From positions 401,006 to 465,005 of the forward strand of contig JAVBKY010000002.1 of NCBI GenBank assembly GCA_031553765.1: a DNA stretch of 64,000 bases, written 5' to 3'. Of this stretch, positions 44,693 to 53,761 are shown one piece after another (position 1 is the first letter of the stretch; every line of letters starts with the position of its first letter). The notes beneath the pieces are model-generated. The model worked only from the letters and a program-made list of their open reading frames with translations. It made no database searches and had not been told where the DNA came from. A program made the translations under genes and the position numbers. This DNA comes from JAITMY01 sp031553765. Lineage in GTDB: Bacteria > Bacteroidota > Bacteroidia > Bacteroidales > UBA932.

Positions 44693-46036
44693 ATGTTCGC
44701 AAAAAAACTGTTCACCATAGCCACCGCGTTACTATGCTTTAGCATGGCGCAAGCCCGTAGCACCTCAGTATCAACTCCGTCGACAATCAATTCTGCCGTA
44801 AAAGCCGCCTTTCCCGGCGACACCATCTACATTGAAAACGGAACGTACAGCAACACTAAGTTGCTTTTCACTGCGAACGGAACTGCAGAGAATCCCATCG
44901 TGATTTGTGCGCGCGAAAATGGCAAAGTCGTATTCGACCAGCAGTCGAACCTGCGTATGAGTGGTAGCTACATGGAAATACGCGGATTGGTATTCAAAAA
45001 CGGCTACTCACCCAGTAAAGATGCCATCACCTTTCGCGCCAAGTCGGGCGAATACGCCAACAGCTGCCGCCTCACCGAGTGTGTTATTGACGCGTACAAC
45101 AATCCCAACGATAAAGAAAAAGAGCGCTGGGTCCTGCTGTACGGTAAAAACAACCGTGTAGACCACTGCTTGTTTACCGGAAAAGTAAACGAAGGCGTAC
45201 TTATGGCCGTAGTACTCGAAGAAAAGAACGACAGCCTTAGTCGCGTACTCTGTGGCGAGAACTCACACCGTATAGACCACAATGTATTCAGCAACCGCCC
45301 CATACTTGTACATACGGATAATGGTGGCGAAATCATTCGCCTTGGCGACTCCTACACCTCGCTTATGAACTCGCGCACCATAGTAGAGAACAACTACCTT
45401 GAGCATTGCGACGGCGAGGTGGAATACTTCTCCATTAAGTCCTGCGAAAACATTATACGCAACAACTACATTTACGAAAGTGCAGGGGCAATTGTGCTAC
45501 GCCACGGCCACCGCAACCTAGTAGAAAATAACGTAATTATAGGTAATGGCAAGAAAAATGCCGCGGGGATTCGCGTAATAAACAATGGACATACCGTGCG
45601 TAATAACTACCTGCAGGATTTGGTAGGTAAAGGCTCCTACTCCGCCTTCACCATCATGAACGGGCTACAAGATTCACCCGACAACGGCTACCATACCGTA
45701 AGGAATGTGTTGATTGAAAATAACATCCTTGTAAACTGCGAAAACGTAACCTTTAACCACCGTCACAGTAGCAAGGTGCGTGCAGAATTTCAAACGCTCA
45801 CCCCCGAAAATGTAACCTTTGCCAACAACAACTTTTACAACGACAGGCGCGAACTCAAGTTCAACCTGCTTGAAGGTGCTGAAGGAATAAAAGGCATTAC
45901 ATTTTCTGATAATAAAATCAACAGCAATGTTTGGCCTGAGCCAAAAATCAAAGGCTGGGTGCTGGATAAGAAAATGGCAAAGCCACAATCTCCCACGCAG
46001 AAGCCAACTGATGTGGGGATAAACTGGTATAAGTAA
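44693..46036 (+). CDS. PL6 polysaccharide lyase (copy 3)
   Basis: 447 residues, signal peptide MFAKKLFTIATALLCFSMAQA. Compact single beta-helix with catalytic Lys249 (SIKSCEN) and Arg270 (LRHGHRN) 21 apart. The signature DGEVEYFSIKSCENIIRNNY is complete. It begins 9 bases after the preceding T9SS gene and is the last gene before a long palindrome and a new promoter. Exported; probably periplasmic or secreted. Confidence 0.9.
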   Translation: MFAKKLFTIATALLCFSMAQARSTSVSTPSTINSAVKAAFPGDTIYIENGTYSNTKLLFTANGTAENPIVICARENGKVVFDQQSNLRMSGSYMEIRGLVFKNGYSPSKDAITFRAKSGEYANSCRLTECVIDAYNNPNDKEKERWVLLYGKNNRVDHCLFTGKVNEGVLMAVVLEEKNDSLSRVLCGENSHRIDHNVFSNRPILVHTDNGGEIIRLGDSYTSLMNSRTIVENNYLEHCDGEVEYFSIKSCENIIRNNYIYESAGAIVLRHGHRNLVENNVIIGNGKKNAAGIRVINNGHTVRNNYLQDLVGKGSYSAFTIMNGLQDSPDNGYHTVRNVLIENNILVNCENVTFNHRHSSKVRAEFQTLTPENVTFANNNFYNDRRELKFNLLEGAEGIKGITFSDNKINSNVWPEPKIKGWVLDKKMAKPQSPTQKPTDVGINWYK

Positions 46037-46039
46037 GCT

Positions 46040-46144
46040 ACCCCCAACCCCCTAAAGAGGGCTATAACCGCAGTAGTTTTTTTAATAAATGTACTATTGT
46101 TAGCAAATCGCTAATGTTATAGCCCCCTTTAGGGGGTTGGGGGT
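46040..46144. repeat. Long palindromic element, copy A
   Basis: ACCCCCAACCCCCTAAAG with GGGCTATAA at the left is mirrored by TTATAGCCCCCTTTAGGGGG with TTGGGGGT at the right. The centre holds ACCGCAGTAG and TGTACTATTG. A second copy stands at 50782-50890 with the same central words. It separates two transcription units. Confidence 0.9.
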
Positions 46145-46151
46145 AAAAAGA

Positions 46152-46183
46152 TTTGCTCGTATCAAAAATATTGCCTACTTTCG
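46152..46183 (+). promoter_or_regulatory. Promoter of the PL6-PL17-kdgF-MFS-SDR unit
   Basis: TTTG (46152-46155), 20 bases, TACTTTCG (46176-46183). The -7 differs from TAnnTTTG in one position, as also upstream of uxaC (59981-59988). Confidence 0.7.
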
Positions 46184-46193
46184 CAAATCATCA

Positions 46194-46209
46194 AACTGGT
46201 TGACCAGTT
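46194..46209. promoter_or_regulatory. Operator 3 of the alginate locus
   Basis: AACTGGTTGACCAGTT, the most symmetrical copy. Its CTGGT core begins exactly 12 bases after the -7 box, as at operator 1, and ends 25 bases before the start codon. Confidence 0.8.
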
Positions 46210-46231
46210 GTCAAGTTTTAAACAATTGAAT

Positions 46232-48514
46232 ATGAGAGAGATAATATTTTCACTTCTACTGTTAGGCACCTTTTCGGCCACAGCCGCAACAAAACAAATT
46301 GCCCATCCCGACGAGCTAAAAGGGATGAAGTTACAGGCCGGCGACACCGTCGTACTGCGCAATGGTGCATATAACGATGTGCAAATAAAGTTGAATGGAA
46401 TAGGAACCGCCGAGCAACCCATCGTATTCATGGCCGAGGAAGCAGGAAAAGTTACCATTGAAGGACAATCAAACCTGCGCATAGCAGGCGAGTACGTTGA
46501 AGTACACAACCTGTGGTTTCGCAACGGCTATTCACCTGCAGGCGCTGTAATAGAGTTCAGAACAGGTTCAAAAAACTGGGCTAACCACTGCCGCGTTACA
46601 GGCTGCGCCATCGACTACTTCAACCCACCTACCCGCGATATGGGCTACAACTGGGTATTACTGTACGGTCGCAACAACCGCTTTGACCACAATAACATTG
46701 TAGGCAAGCTCAATCTTGAAGTTACGCTTGCCGTTATACTTAGCGAAGAGCGCGACCAACAAAACGGCCACCGCATTGACCACAACTATTTCGGCGTGCG
46801 CCCCGTATTTGGCTCCAACGGTGCCGAAACCATTCGCGTGGGAACTTCGCAGCAAGCGCACACCTCAAGCAACACCGTTATAGAGTTCAACTTTTTTGAG
46901 CAGTGCAACGGCGAGGTAGAAGTCGTATCCATCAAGTCCGCCGACAACATTATTCGCAACAATACCTTTGTAGAATGTCAGGGCGTACTTGCCCTGCGCC
47001 ACGGCAACCGCAACGTAGTTGAGAACAATCTTTTTGCCGGGAACGGCGTACCTAATACAGGTGGCGTGCGCGTGGTAAATGAAGGTCACACCATTCGCAA
47101 CAACGTATTTTACAAGCTGGCAGGCGACCGCTTCTTTGCAGCCCTCGCCATTATGAACGCCGTGCCCAACTCGCTACCCAACCGCTACCACTGGGTGCGC
47201 GACGTAAGCATTGAGCGCAACACCTTTGTTGATTGTCCCAACATTTTGCTATGCGTAGGAAAGGACAATGAGCGCACCCTTGCGCCAAGCGAAGTAACCG
47301 TTAGCAACAACATTTTCTCGAACAAATCAAGCGACAAAATTTACGAAGCGTTTGACAAAATCAATGGCTTCACCTTCACCGATAATCTTGTTGAAACCTC
47401 CACCGGTAAGTTTGTACAAAAAGGATTTACCGAGCAAAAGTTGCAGACACAAAATATAGGCGACCTCAATATTCCCGTTGCACCCAACGCAGGTTCCACC
47501 TTCTTTAACTTTACACGCCGCAACATTACCGGCGCAGCATGGATGGAGAAAAACAGCAGCAAGCCTGCTACCACCGCAGCAAAAATTATTCCCGTAGCAC
47601 CCGGTCAAAATACCCTGCTTGACGCCATAGCACAAGCCGAAGAAGGCGATGTAATAGAGCTGAGCAGCTTGGGAGTTTACAGCAACGATAACACCGTAAC
47701 CATTACCAAAACTATAGGCATACGCAAGGCGCCAAGCCTGCGCGAGTGGCCTACCTTGCGCTTCAACGGCAGCAAGCGCGCGCCCATTATTACCATTGCC
47801 AATGGCGGCAGCCTAATTATAAGCGGAGTTGGTTTTAGCGGCGAAATGACACCAGGCAAAGCTGCTCCCATAGCCGCCATAGCCACCACCGACGGCATGA
47901 TATCACCCTACACCCTACAGGTAAACAACTGCGAATTTTACGGCTTCTTCGAATCCAACTTCGCTGCCATTCGTGGTATGAAAAACACCTTTGCCGATTC
48001 GGTAGTTATTACCAACAGCTTCTTTCACGACATGTCAGCCGAGTGCATTTCGTATGCTGCCGAAAAGGACGATGTAGGCAAGTACAGCGTGGAAACGCTA
48101 CGCATCGACCGCTGCACCTTCTTCCGCACGCTGGGTAGCGCTGTAAACCTGTACCGTGGTGGTAACGATGAAAGCACCGCAGGTCCCAACTTCTACATTT
48201 CGCGCTGCGTATTTGAAGATGTAAACAACCGAGAGCAAGGCTCAGTGCTACGTCTTATTGGCGCGCAAAACGCCGATGTACGCACCTGCATATTCTCCAA
48301 CAGCGGTCGCGGCGGCGCAAGCATTCGCTTCGACGAAATGAGCTGGGACAAGGTAAGCGTGAGCGATTGCAACCTATGGAACTCAGGACGCATACAATCA
48401 TTCTGGGGCAAGGTTGCAAAGGGTGGCATCACCAACCTCGACCCGCAATTTAAGGACATTGAAGAATACGACTTCACCCCAAAGAATGCCAAGGTGAAAG
48501 ATTTGTTGAAATAA
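46232..48514 (+). CDS. Two-domain PL6 alginate lyase (long form, copy 4)
   Basis: 760 residues, signal peptide MREIIFSLLLLGTFSATA. The N-terminal beta-helix (about 20-390) carries Lys235 (VSIKSADN) and Arg256 (LRHGNRN), 21 apart. The C-terminal half (about 440-760) is a second beta-helix (LDAIAQAEEGDVIELSSLGV, VSDCNLWNSGRIQSFWG). This two-helix layout is like the exo-acting AlyGC type of PL6, so this copy may be the exolyase of the set. Start 46232 is preferred because the upstream TTG is inside operator 3. PL17 follows after 83 bases. Confidence 0.9.
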   Translation: MREIIFSLLLLGTFSATAATKQIAHPDELKGMKLQAGDTVVLRNGAYNDVQIKLNGIGTAEQPIVFMAEEAGKVTIEGQSNLRIAGEYVEVHNLWFRNGYSPAGAVIEFRTGSKNWANHCRVTGCAIDYFNPPTRDMGYNWVLLYGRNNRFDHNNIVGKLNLEVTLAVILSEERDQQNGHRIDHNYFGVRPVFGSNGAETIRVGTSQQAHTSSNTVIEFNFFEQCNGEVEVVSIKSADNIIRNNTFVECQGVLALRHGNRNVVENNLFAGNGVPNTGGVRVVNEGHTIRNNVFYKLAGDRFFAALAIMNAVPNSLPNRYHWVRDVSIERNTFVDCPNILLCVGKDNERTLAPSEVTVSNNIFSNKSSDKIYEAFDKINGFTFTDNLVETSTGKFVQKGFTEQKLQTQNIGDLNIPVAPNAGSTFFNFTRRNITGAAWMEKNSSKPATTAAKIIPVAPGQNTLLDAIAQAEEGDVIELSSLGVYSNDNTVTITKTIGIRKAPSLREWPTLRFNGSKRAPIITIANGGSLIISGVGFSGEMTPGKAAPIAAIATTDGMISPYTLQVNNCEFYGFFESNFAAIRGMKNTFADSVVITNSFFHDMSAECISYAAEKDDVGKYSVETLRIDRCTFFRTLGSAVNLYRGGNDESTAGPNFYISRCVFEDVNNREQGSVLRLIGAQNADVRTCIFSNSGRGGASIRFDEMSWDKVSVSDCNLWNSGRIQSFWGKVAKGGITNLDPQFKDIEEYDFTPKNAKVKDLLK

Positions 48515-48597
48515 CCCACGGACGTGGGCTGTCACCCTGAGCCTGTCGAAGGGGTGCGATGGAATTTGGAATTTGAAATCTGGAATTTGAAATTATT

Positions 48598-50799
48598 ATG
48601 CGCCACTTACTTTTAATCACAGCCCTTCTTTTTTCTTTTTCGCTTACCGCGAAAGAACACCCCTGCCTACTACTCACACCAAAGGGTGTAAAAGAAATAA
48701 AAACATCGCTGGGTAAGCTGCCCTACTTTGACCAATCGTACCAAACCATAAAGGACGAGGCCGATAAGGCTATGGGCGTAAAAATGGATATTCCCACACC
48801 TGTTGACGGTGGCGGTGGATACACGCACGAGCAGCACAAGCGCAACTACATTAGCATGTTCAACGCCGGAGCTGTGTACCAAGTTTCAGGCGATGCCAAG
48901 TACGCAAAGTACGTGCGCGATATGCTTATGGAGTACGCCAAGGTGTACAGCACGTGGGGCGAACACCCTGCCAAGAAAAACAACCCATCGGGCAAAATAT
49001 TTTGGCAAACCCTCAACGACTTTGTTTGGCTTGTACACGTTAGCCACGCTTACGACTGCGCTTACAACGGCATATCAGCAGCCGATCGCAAGGAGATCGA
49101 AGATAAACTATTCCGTCCCATGGTGGAGTTCATTATGTACGGCAACGATGGCGCCAACGAGCGCACCTTTAACATGATTCAAAACCACGGCACATGGGCA
49201 ACTGCAGCCGTTGGTATGATTGGCTACGTAATGGATGACAAAGACCTAACCGACAAAGCGCTCTTGGGCACAAAAAAAGACGGACAGGCAGGATTTTTAC
49301 GTCAAGTAGACGAAATGTTTTCACCCGACGGCTACTACGCCGAAGGTCCCTACTACCTACGCTACGCCATTTGGCCGTTCACGCTTTTTGCGCAAGTAAT
49401 AGACAACAACCAGCCCGAGCAGAAAATATTTCAACGTCGTGATGGCATTTTGCTAAAGGCCGTAGATGCCGAAATGCAAATGATGTACAACGGCGAGGTG
49501 CTTTACCTCAACGACGCGCTCAAGAAAACCATTCTCACGCAGGAGTTGGTATGGGCTGTGGACATTGCCTATGCTGCCAATCAAAAAAACACCAACCTGC
49601 TCAACATTGCAGGTCGTCAGGAGCGTGTTATGATTTGCGATGCGGGTATTACTACCGCCAAGGCGCTGAAGAATCACAAAATGCAACCTTTCGAAAGCGT
49701 ATCGCACCTATTTCGCGATGGCGCCAACGGCGATCAAGGCGCGGTGAGCATTTTGCGCTACGGCAAGGAACCCAAGCAAACGGCGCTAGTAATGAAAGCC
49801 ACCACCCACGGTGGTTCACACGGTCACTACGATAAGCTCTCGTTCTCATTTTACGATAACGGAAATACCATTTTGCAGGATTACGGCGCAGTGCGCTTCC
49901 TCAACATTGAGCCCAAATACGGTGGACACTATACCAAGGAAAATAACTCTTGGGGCAAGCAAAGCATTTCGCACAACACGCTCACCGTTGACGAAACATC
50001 GCACTTCAACGCCGTTACCAAAACAGCCGACCAATTCTGGAGCGAACAGCTGCTATACGATGTTACTCCTGACGTACAAGTGACCGCGGCTAAGGACATG
50101 AACGCCTACCCCAACGTGCAAATGCAGCGCACCATGGCGTTGGTTACCCACGCTAGCGCAGAGCAACCTTTTGTTATCGATATTTTCCGTGCCAAAAGCG
50201 AGCAGGCGCACACCTACGATTTTCCGTTTTACTACATGGGTCACATGGTTTCGGTGGATTTTGAGTACACACCCTTCACCACCGAACAGCGCGCCCTTGG
50301 CAACAGCAACGGCTATCAGCACCTTTGGCTCGAAGCGCAAGGCACAACCACCAAGCCCACAGCCTGCTTTACATTGGTAAATGCCGACAGGTTTTACAGC
50401 ATCACCACGCTGGCTAATGACAAGAGCGAATTTATGTTCACCCGCTTAGGTGCAGGCGACCCCAACTTCATGTTGCGTCACGATGCGGGATTCATGCTTC
50501 GCCAAAAAGAGGCAAGCAACCACACCTTTGTTACCGTAGTAGAGCCGCATGGCGACTACAACCTCAACAACGAGTACACGCTGGGCTACGCCTCCAACAT
50601 TGACCAGCTGAAGTTGGAAGTAGATAACGACACCTACTCCGCCGTAACCGTAAAAATGAAAAATGGCAATACCTACCTGCTGCTCGTTTGCAACAATAAT
50701 ACCGACAAAAACGCAGCACACTCGCTTGACGTAAACGGCAAAAAATACGATTGGACAGGCGCATACAAATTAATAGTAACAACACCCCAAATCCCCTAA
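48598..50799 (+). CDS. PL17 oligoalginate lyase (heparinase II/III fold)
   Basis: 733 residues: signal peptide (MRHLLLITALLFSFSLTA), an N-terminal alpha/alpha toroid (about 30-350) and a C-terminal beta-sheet domain (about 380-733). Asn196-His197 (MIQNHGTWA) and Tyr253 (EGPYYLRYA) keep the 57-residue Asn-to-Tyr spacing of the PL17 enzyme Alg17c. THGGSHGHYDKLSF is the heparinase II/III beta-domain motif. Exolytic cleavage of alginate oligomers releases unsaturated monouronate, which becomes DEH. The last residues (TPQIP) and the stop lie in the left arm of a palindromic element, so that element may have replaced the original gene end. Confidence 0.92.
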   Translation: MRHLLLITALLFSFSLTAKEHPCLLLTPKGVKEIKTSLGKLPYFDQSYQTIKDEADKAMGVKMDIPTPVDGGGGYTHEQHKRNYISMFNAGAVYQVSGDAKYAKYVRDMLMEYAKVYSTWGEHPAKKNNPSGKIFWQTLNDFVWLVHVSHAYDCAYNGISAADRKEIEDKLFRPMVEFIMYGNDGANERTFNMIQNHGTWATAAVGMIGYVMDDKDLTDKALLGTKKDGQAGFLRQVDEMFSPDGYYAEGPYYLRYAIWPFTLFAQVIDNNQPEQKIFQRRDGILLKAVDAEMQMMYNGEVLYLNDALKKTILTQELVWAVDIAYAANQKNTNLLNIAGRQERVMICDAGITTAKALKNHKMQPFESVSHLFRDGANGDQGAVSILRYGKEPKQTALVMKATTHGGSHGHYDKLSFSFYDNGNTILQDYGAVRFLNIEPKYGGHYTKENNSWGKQSISHNTLTVDETSHFNAVTKTADQFWSEQLLYDVTPDVQVTAAKDMNAYPNVQMQRTMALVTHASAEQPFVIDIFRAKSEQAHTYDFPFYYMGHMVSVDFEYTPFTTEQRALGNSNGYQHLWLEAQGTTTKPTACFTLVNADRFYSITTLANDKSEFMFTRLGAGDPNFMLRHDAGFMLRQKEASNHTFVTVVEPHGDYNLNNEYTLGYASNIDQLKLEVDNDTYSAVTVKMKNGNTYLLLVCNNNTDKNAAHSLDVNGKKYDWTGAYKLIVTTPQIP

Positions 50800-50890
50800 A
50801 GGGGACTGTAACCGCAGTAGGTTCGGATACAAATGTACTGTTGCTATAACAAACGCAGCATGTTATAGCCCCCTTTAGGGGTTGGGGGTA
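50782..50890. repeat. Long palindromic element, copy B
   Basis: ACACCCCAAATCCCCTAAAG at the left; TTATAGCCCCCTTTAGGGGT with TGGGGGT at the right; central ACCGCAGTAG and AATGTACTGTTG words as in copy A. It overlaps the 3' end of the PL17 gene. Confidence 0.88.
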
Positions 50891-50942
50891 AACAGTTCAA
50901 CAGTTAAATCAATTCAACAATTCAACATTAAAAAACAACATT

Positions 50943-51296
50943 ATGAAAACAAGAAGCGAAAACTACATCTTAAGTTCCGACATCCCTTGGGAAGCAGCAG
51001 GCGAAGGCGTACGCCGCCAAATCATGGCATACGACGGTCAGCTCATGCTGGTAAAAGTAGAATTCCAAAAGGGAGCCGTAGGTTCAATTCACGCGCACTA
51101 CCACTCGCAAGCCAGCTACGTAGTAAGCGGCAAGTTTGAGGTAATGATTAACGGCGACCGCAAGGTGCTAAAAACAGGCGACAGCTTCTACATCGAACCC
51201 GATGCCGACCACGGCGCTATTTGCCTTGAAGCAGGTATCCTTATCGACACCTTCAGCCCCATGCGCGCTGATTTTTTGACAAAAAAGATTAACTAA
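50943..51296 (+). CDS. kdgF: Cupin protein KdgF, unsaturated uronate linearising enzyme
   Basis: A 117-residue single-domain cupin. Likely metal ligands are His50, His52, Gln56 and His90 (SIHAHYHSQASYVVSGKFEV ... PDADHGAI). KdgF converts unsaturated uronate monomers from pectin or alginate to the open-chain keto form. There is no signal peptide, so it is cytosolic. It sits between PL17 and the uptake carrier, where the pathway needs it. Confidence 0.88.
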   Translation: MKTRSENYILSSDIPWEAAGEGVRRQIMAYDGQLMLVKVEFQKGAVGSIHAHYHSQASYVVSGKFEVMINGDRKVLKTGDSFYIEPDADHGAICLEAGILIDTFSPMRADFLTKKIN

Positions 51297-51312
51297 TGTA
51301 GATATGGACAAT

Positions 51313-51340
51313 CCTAACAGGGTCTCAAAACCCTGTTAGG
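51313..51340. terminator. Perfect inverted repeat between kdgF and the MFS gene
   Basis: CCTAACAGGGT / ACCCTGTTAGG around a 6-base loop, followed by GTCAATTTTC. It could be a weak terminator or a dispersed palindrome; I do not see a fresh promoter before the next gene. Confidence 0.6.
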
Positions 51341-51365
51341 GTCAATTTTCTATTATACAAAAACT

Positions 51366-52850
51366 ATGAAAGTAAAAGGACTTCGCTGGTGGGTGCTATC
51401 GCTCATCCTGCTCATTTCCATTATCAACTACCTCGACCGAGGCACGCTCAACTACATGTGGTATGCCTCCAAAACCAAGGTACCATATGCCATTACAGCG
51501 CAGCACGACAGCAGCATTAACTGCGCCGTGGTTGACTCCGCTGCAAAGCAAATCACGTTCTACAAAACCGATGGGCAAACCTTTACCGACACCATGTCGT
51601 ACTACAGGCCAAACAGCGATGGTGCTATTATAGTAAGCGAGCGCACCGGCATTTCGCTTGACCTAAAAATAGTAGATGCCACCCTGGTACCCAGCAAGGC
51701 CGATGACGCGCAAAAGAGAATCTACGCGCTCATCAACATCATTTTTATGTGCTGCTACGGCGTGAGTCAGCTATTCTCAGGTAAGTTGTACGACAAAATC
51801 GGAACCCGCAAGGGCTTCGTAGTGTCAGTACTCATTTGGGGTACAGCCGACGCGCTTACCTCATTTGCCAAAGGCTTCAAATCGCTCAGCTTCTTCCGAG
51901 GCATGTTAGGATTAGGAGAAGCGGGTCCATGGCCCGGCACCACCAAGAGCAACGCCGAGTGGTTCCCACAAAAGGAGCGCGCACTGGCGCAAGGTCTGTT
52001 CGGAGCAGCCGCATCCATAGGCTCAGTGTTGGCACCCGTTATCATCTCCATGCTATTCTTAGCATTGGGTTGGGAAGCCACCTTTGTTACCGTAGGCTGT
52101 TTAGGTCTGCTATGGCTGATACCTTGGCTCATCATCAATAAAAAAGGACCGAAAGAACACCCTTGGATTACCGACGAAGAGCGCGAGTACATTCTCAGCG
52201 GACAACCCGAGGCCAAAATTACGGTCGACAAAGGACTGTCATGGGGACAACTGCTTTCACACAGAAAGAACTACTCCGTTATTCTTGGCCGCCTGTTCCT
52301 CGATCCCATTTGGTGGATGTTTGTAACCTGGTTGCCCATCTACCTCATGCAAGCACATGACCTCGACATTAAGCAGGTAGCCGCCACCGCGTGGGTACCC
52401 TACTTTGGCGCGGCCATTGGCAGCATTGCCGGAGGCTGGATGTCAGGCCGCTTAATTAAGGCAGGAAAATCGATAAACTTCGCGCGCAAAGCCGCGATAG
52501 TTACCGGTGCCACTATCACGCTAGCTGCCATAATGGGTATTATTTTCGCTACGCAAATAGGCATCATTATTACACTTATGGCATTTGTGCTGGGAGGCTA
52601 CCAATTCACCATGACCAACATTCAAACCATCCCCAGCGATTTGCACTCAGGTAAATCCGTTGGTTCACTGGCAGGTTTAGGTGGACTGGCTGCAGTAGTT
52701 GGAACCGTTTCGTGCATGTTCCTTGTACCCATGATTACAACAGGCGGCAACTGGACGCTGTTCTTCATCATGCTCGCCATGCTTGTACCCGCTTCACTGG
52801 CCTCCATTTTTATCACCGCAGGTAAAATTGATACAATCAAGAAGAGTTAG
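51366..52850 (+). CDS. MFS uronate/alginate-monomer transporter with an enlarged first loop
   Basis: A 494-residue inner-membrane carrier of the anion:cation symporter (ExuT/hexuronate) type. TM1 ends in NYLDRG; SGKLYDKIGTRKGF is the MFS loop 2-3 motif; RGMLGLGEAGPWPGTTK follows. Between TM1 and TM2 about 65-70 extra residues (about 36-106: polar, including SSINCAVVDSAAKQITFYKT) would lie in the periplasm. Usual members have a loop of 20-25 residues here. Set between KdgF and the SDR, it probably carries unsaturated uronate or DEH. Twelve membrane segments appear intact. Confidence 0.88.
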   Translation: MKVKGLRWWVLSLILLISIINYLDRGTLNYMWYASKTKVPYAITAQHDSSINCAVVDSAAKQITFYKTDGQTFTDTMSYYRPNSDGAIIVSERTGISLDLKIVDATLVPSKADDAQKRIYALINIIFMCCYGVSQLFSGKLYDKIGTRKGFVVSVLIWGTADALTSFAKGFKSLSFFRGMLGLGEAGPWPGTTKSNAEWFPQKERALAQGLFGAAASIGSVLAPVIISMLFLALGWEATFVTVGCLGLLWLIPWLIINKKGPKEHPWITDEEREYILSGQPEAKITVDKGLSWGQLLSHRKNYSVILGRLFLDPIWWMFVTWLPIYLMQAHDLDIKQVAATAWVPYFGAAIGSIAGGWMSGRLIKAGKSINFARKAAIVTGATITLAAIMGIIFATQIGIIITLMAFVLGGYQFTMTNIQTIPSDLHSGKSVGSLAGLGGLAAVVGTVSCMFLVPMITTGGNWTLFFIMLAMLVPASLASIFITAGKIDTIKKS

Positions 52851-52935
52851 GAAGTCTAAGAAGTTTAGGAAGATTAAGAAGGGAGATTTTGCATAATCTA
52901 TCATCTTCTTAGACTTCCTAAAATTCCTAATCTTC
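52849..52935. repeat. AGGAAG/CTTCCT word repeat with inverted arms
   Basis: AGGAAGTCTAAGAAG (52849-52863) is perfectly inverted at CTTCTTAGACTTCCT (52905-52919); further TTTAGGAAGATTAAGAAG and TTCCTAATCTTCTTC words lie around. Possible terminator, but of the word-repeat type seen elsewhere in the window. Confidence 0.75.
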
Positions 52936-52984
52936 TTCTCTCACAAATAGCAATTCATAACGACTAATTTTTATAAAACAAAAA

Positions 52985-53737
52985 ATGAAACTAAAAGGAA
53001 AAGTAGCCATTGTAACAGGTGGCGCAAGAGATTTGGGACGTGCCATTTCGGTACGTATGGCCGAGGAAGGCGCGAAGGTAGTTGTAAACTACTTCGACAA
53101 TGCCGATGACGCTGCCGAAACAAAAAAGATGATTGAGGCTGTAGGTGGACAAGCCATCACCGTACAGGGCGACATGACTAAGGAAGCCGATGTAAAGCGT
53201 CTTTTTGGCGAAGCCGTAAAGGCATTTGGCGACAAAATGCACGTACTGGTAAACGTAGTAGGCGGCATTTGCGGTCGTAAGCAAATTACCGAGCAGGATG
53301 ATGCTTGGTACAACCTGCTTATGGACGTAAACGTGAAGAGCACTTGGCTTTGCACCCGCGAAGTAGTTCCCTTCATGACCGAAGGCGGCGCTATTGTTAA
53401 CTTCTCGTCGCAAGCTGCGCGCGACGGCGGTGGCCCCGGCGCATCATTATACGCCTCAGCTAAGGCTGCCGTAATGACCTTTACTCGCAGCATGGCAAAG
53501 GAACTCGGTCCTAAGGGTATCCGCGTAAACGCGCTGGCTCCCGGCACCATTGCAACCTCATTCCACGACCGCTTCAACACGCCCGAAAATCGTGAGCGCA
53601 TGAAGCAAATGTACCCCTTGCGTCGCGAAGGCGAGGCTAAGGACGTGGCCGATTTGGTTGCCTACCTTGCTTCAGAAGAATCAGCGTACCTCACCGGTAC
53701 CAACATCGACATCAATGGAGGAGCATTCTTCTCGTAG
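52985..53737 (+). CDS. SDR oxidoreductase, probable DEH reductase
   Basis: A 250-residue short-chain dehydrogenase: NAD(P) motif TGGARDLGRA (residues about 11-20), catalytic Ser141/142, Tyr156 and Lys160 (LYASAKAAV), and C-terminal GTNIDINGGAFFS. In alginate pathways an SDR reduces 4-deoxy-L-erythro-5-hexoseulose uronate (DEH) to 2-keto-3-deoxygluconate. The gene's position after KdgF and the carrier supports this; the sequence alone would say only '3-oxoacyl-ACP reductase-like'. A terminator follows, ending the locus. Confidence 0.83.
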   Translation: MKLKGKVAIVTGGARDLGRAISVRMAEEGAKVVVNYFDNADDAAETKKMIEAVGGQAITVQGDMTKEADVKRLFGEAVKAFGDKMHVLVNVVGGICGRKQITEQDDAWYNLLMDVNVKSTWLCTREVVPFMTEGGAIVNFSSQAARDGGGPGASLYASAKAAVMTFTRSMAKELGPKGIRVNALAPGTIATSFHDRFNTPENRERMKQMYPLRREGEAKDVADLVAYLASEESAYLTGTNIDINGGAFFS

Positions 53738-53761
53738 ATGTTTTTTTTGTTTTTTGCGTGG

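Noticed and set aside
34351..46036. Chondroitin/dermatan sulfate degradation locus
   Set aside because: PL6 includes chondroitinase B, but there are no sulfatases, no GH88 unsaturated glucuronidase and no hexosamine genes, while PL17, KdgF and the SDR fit alginate.
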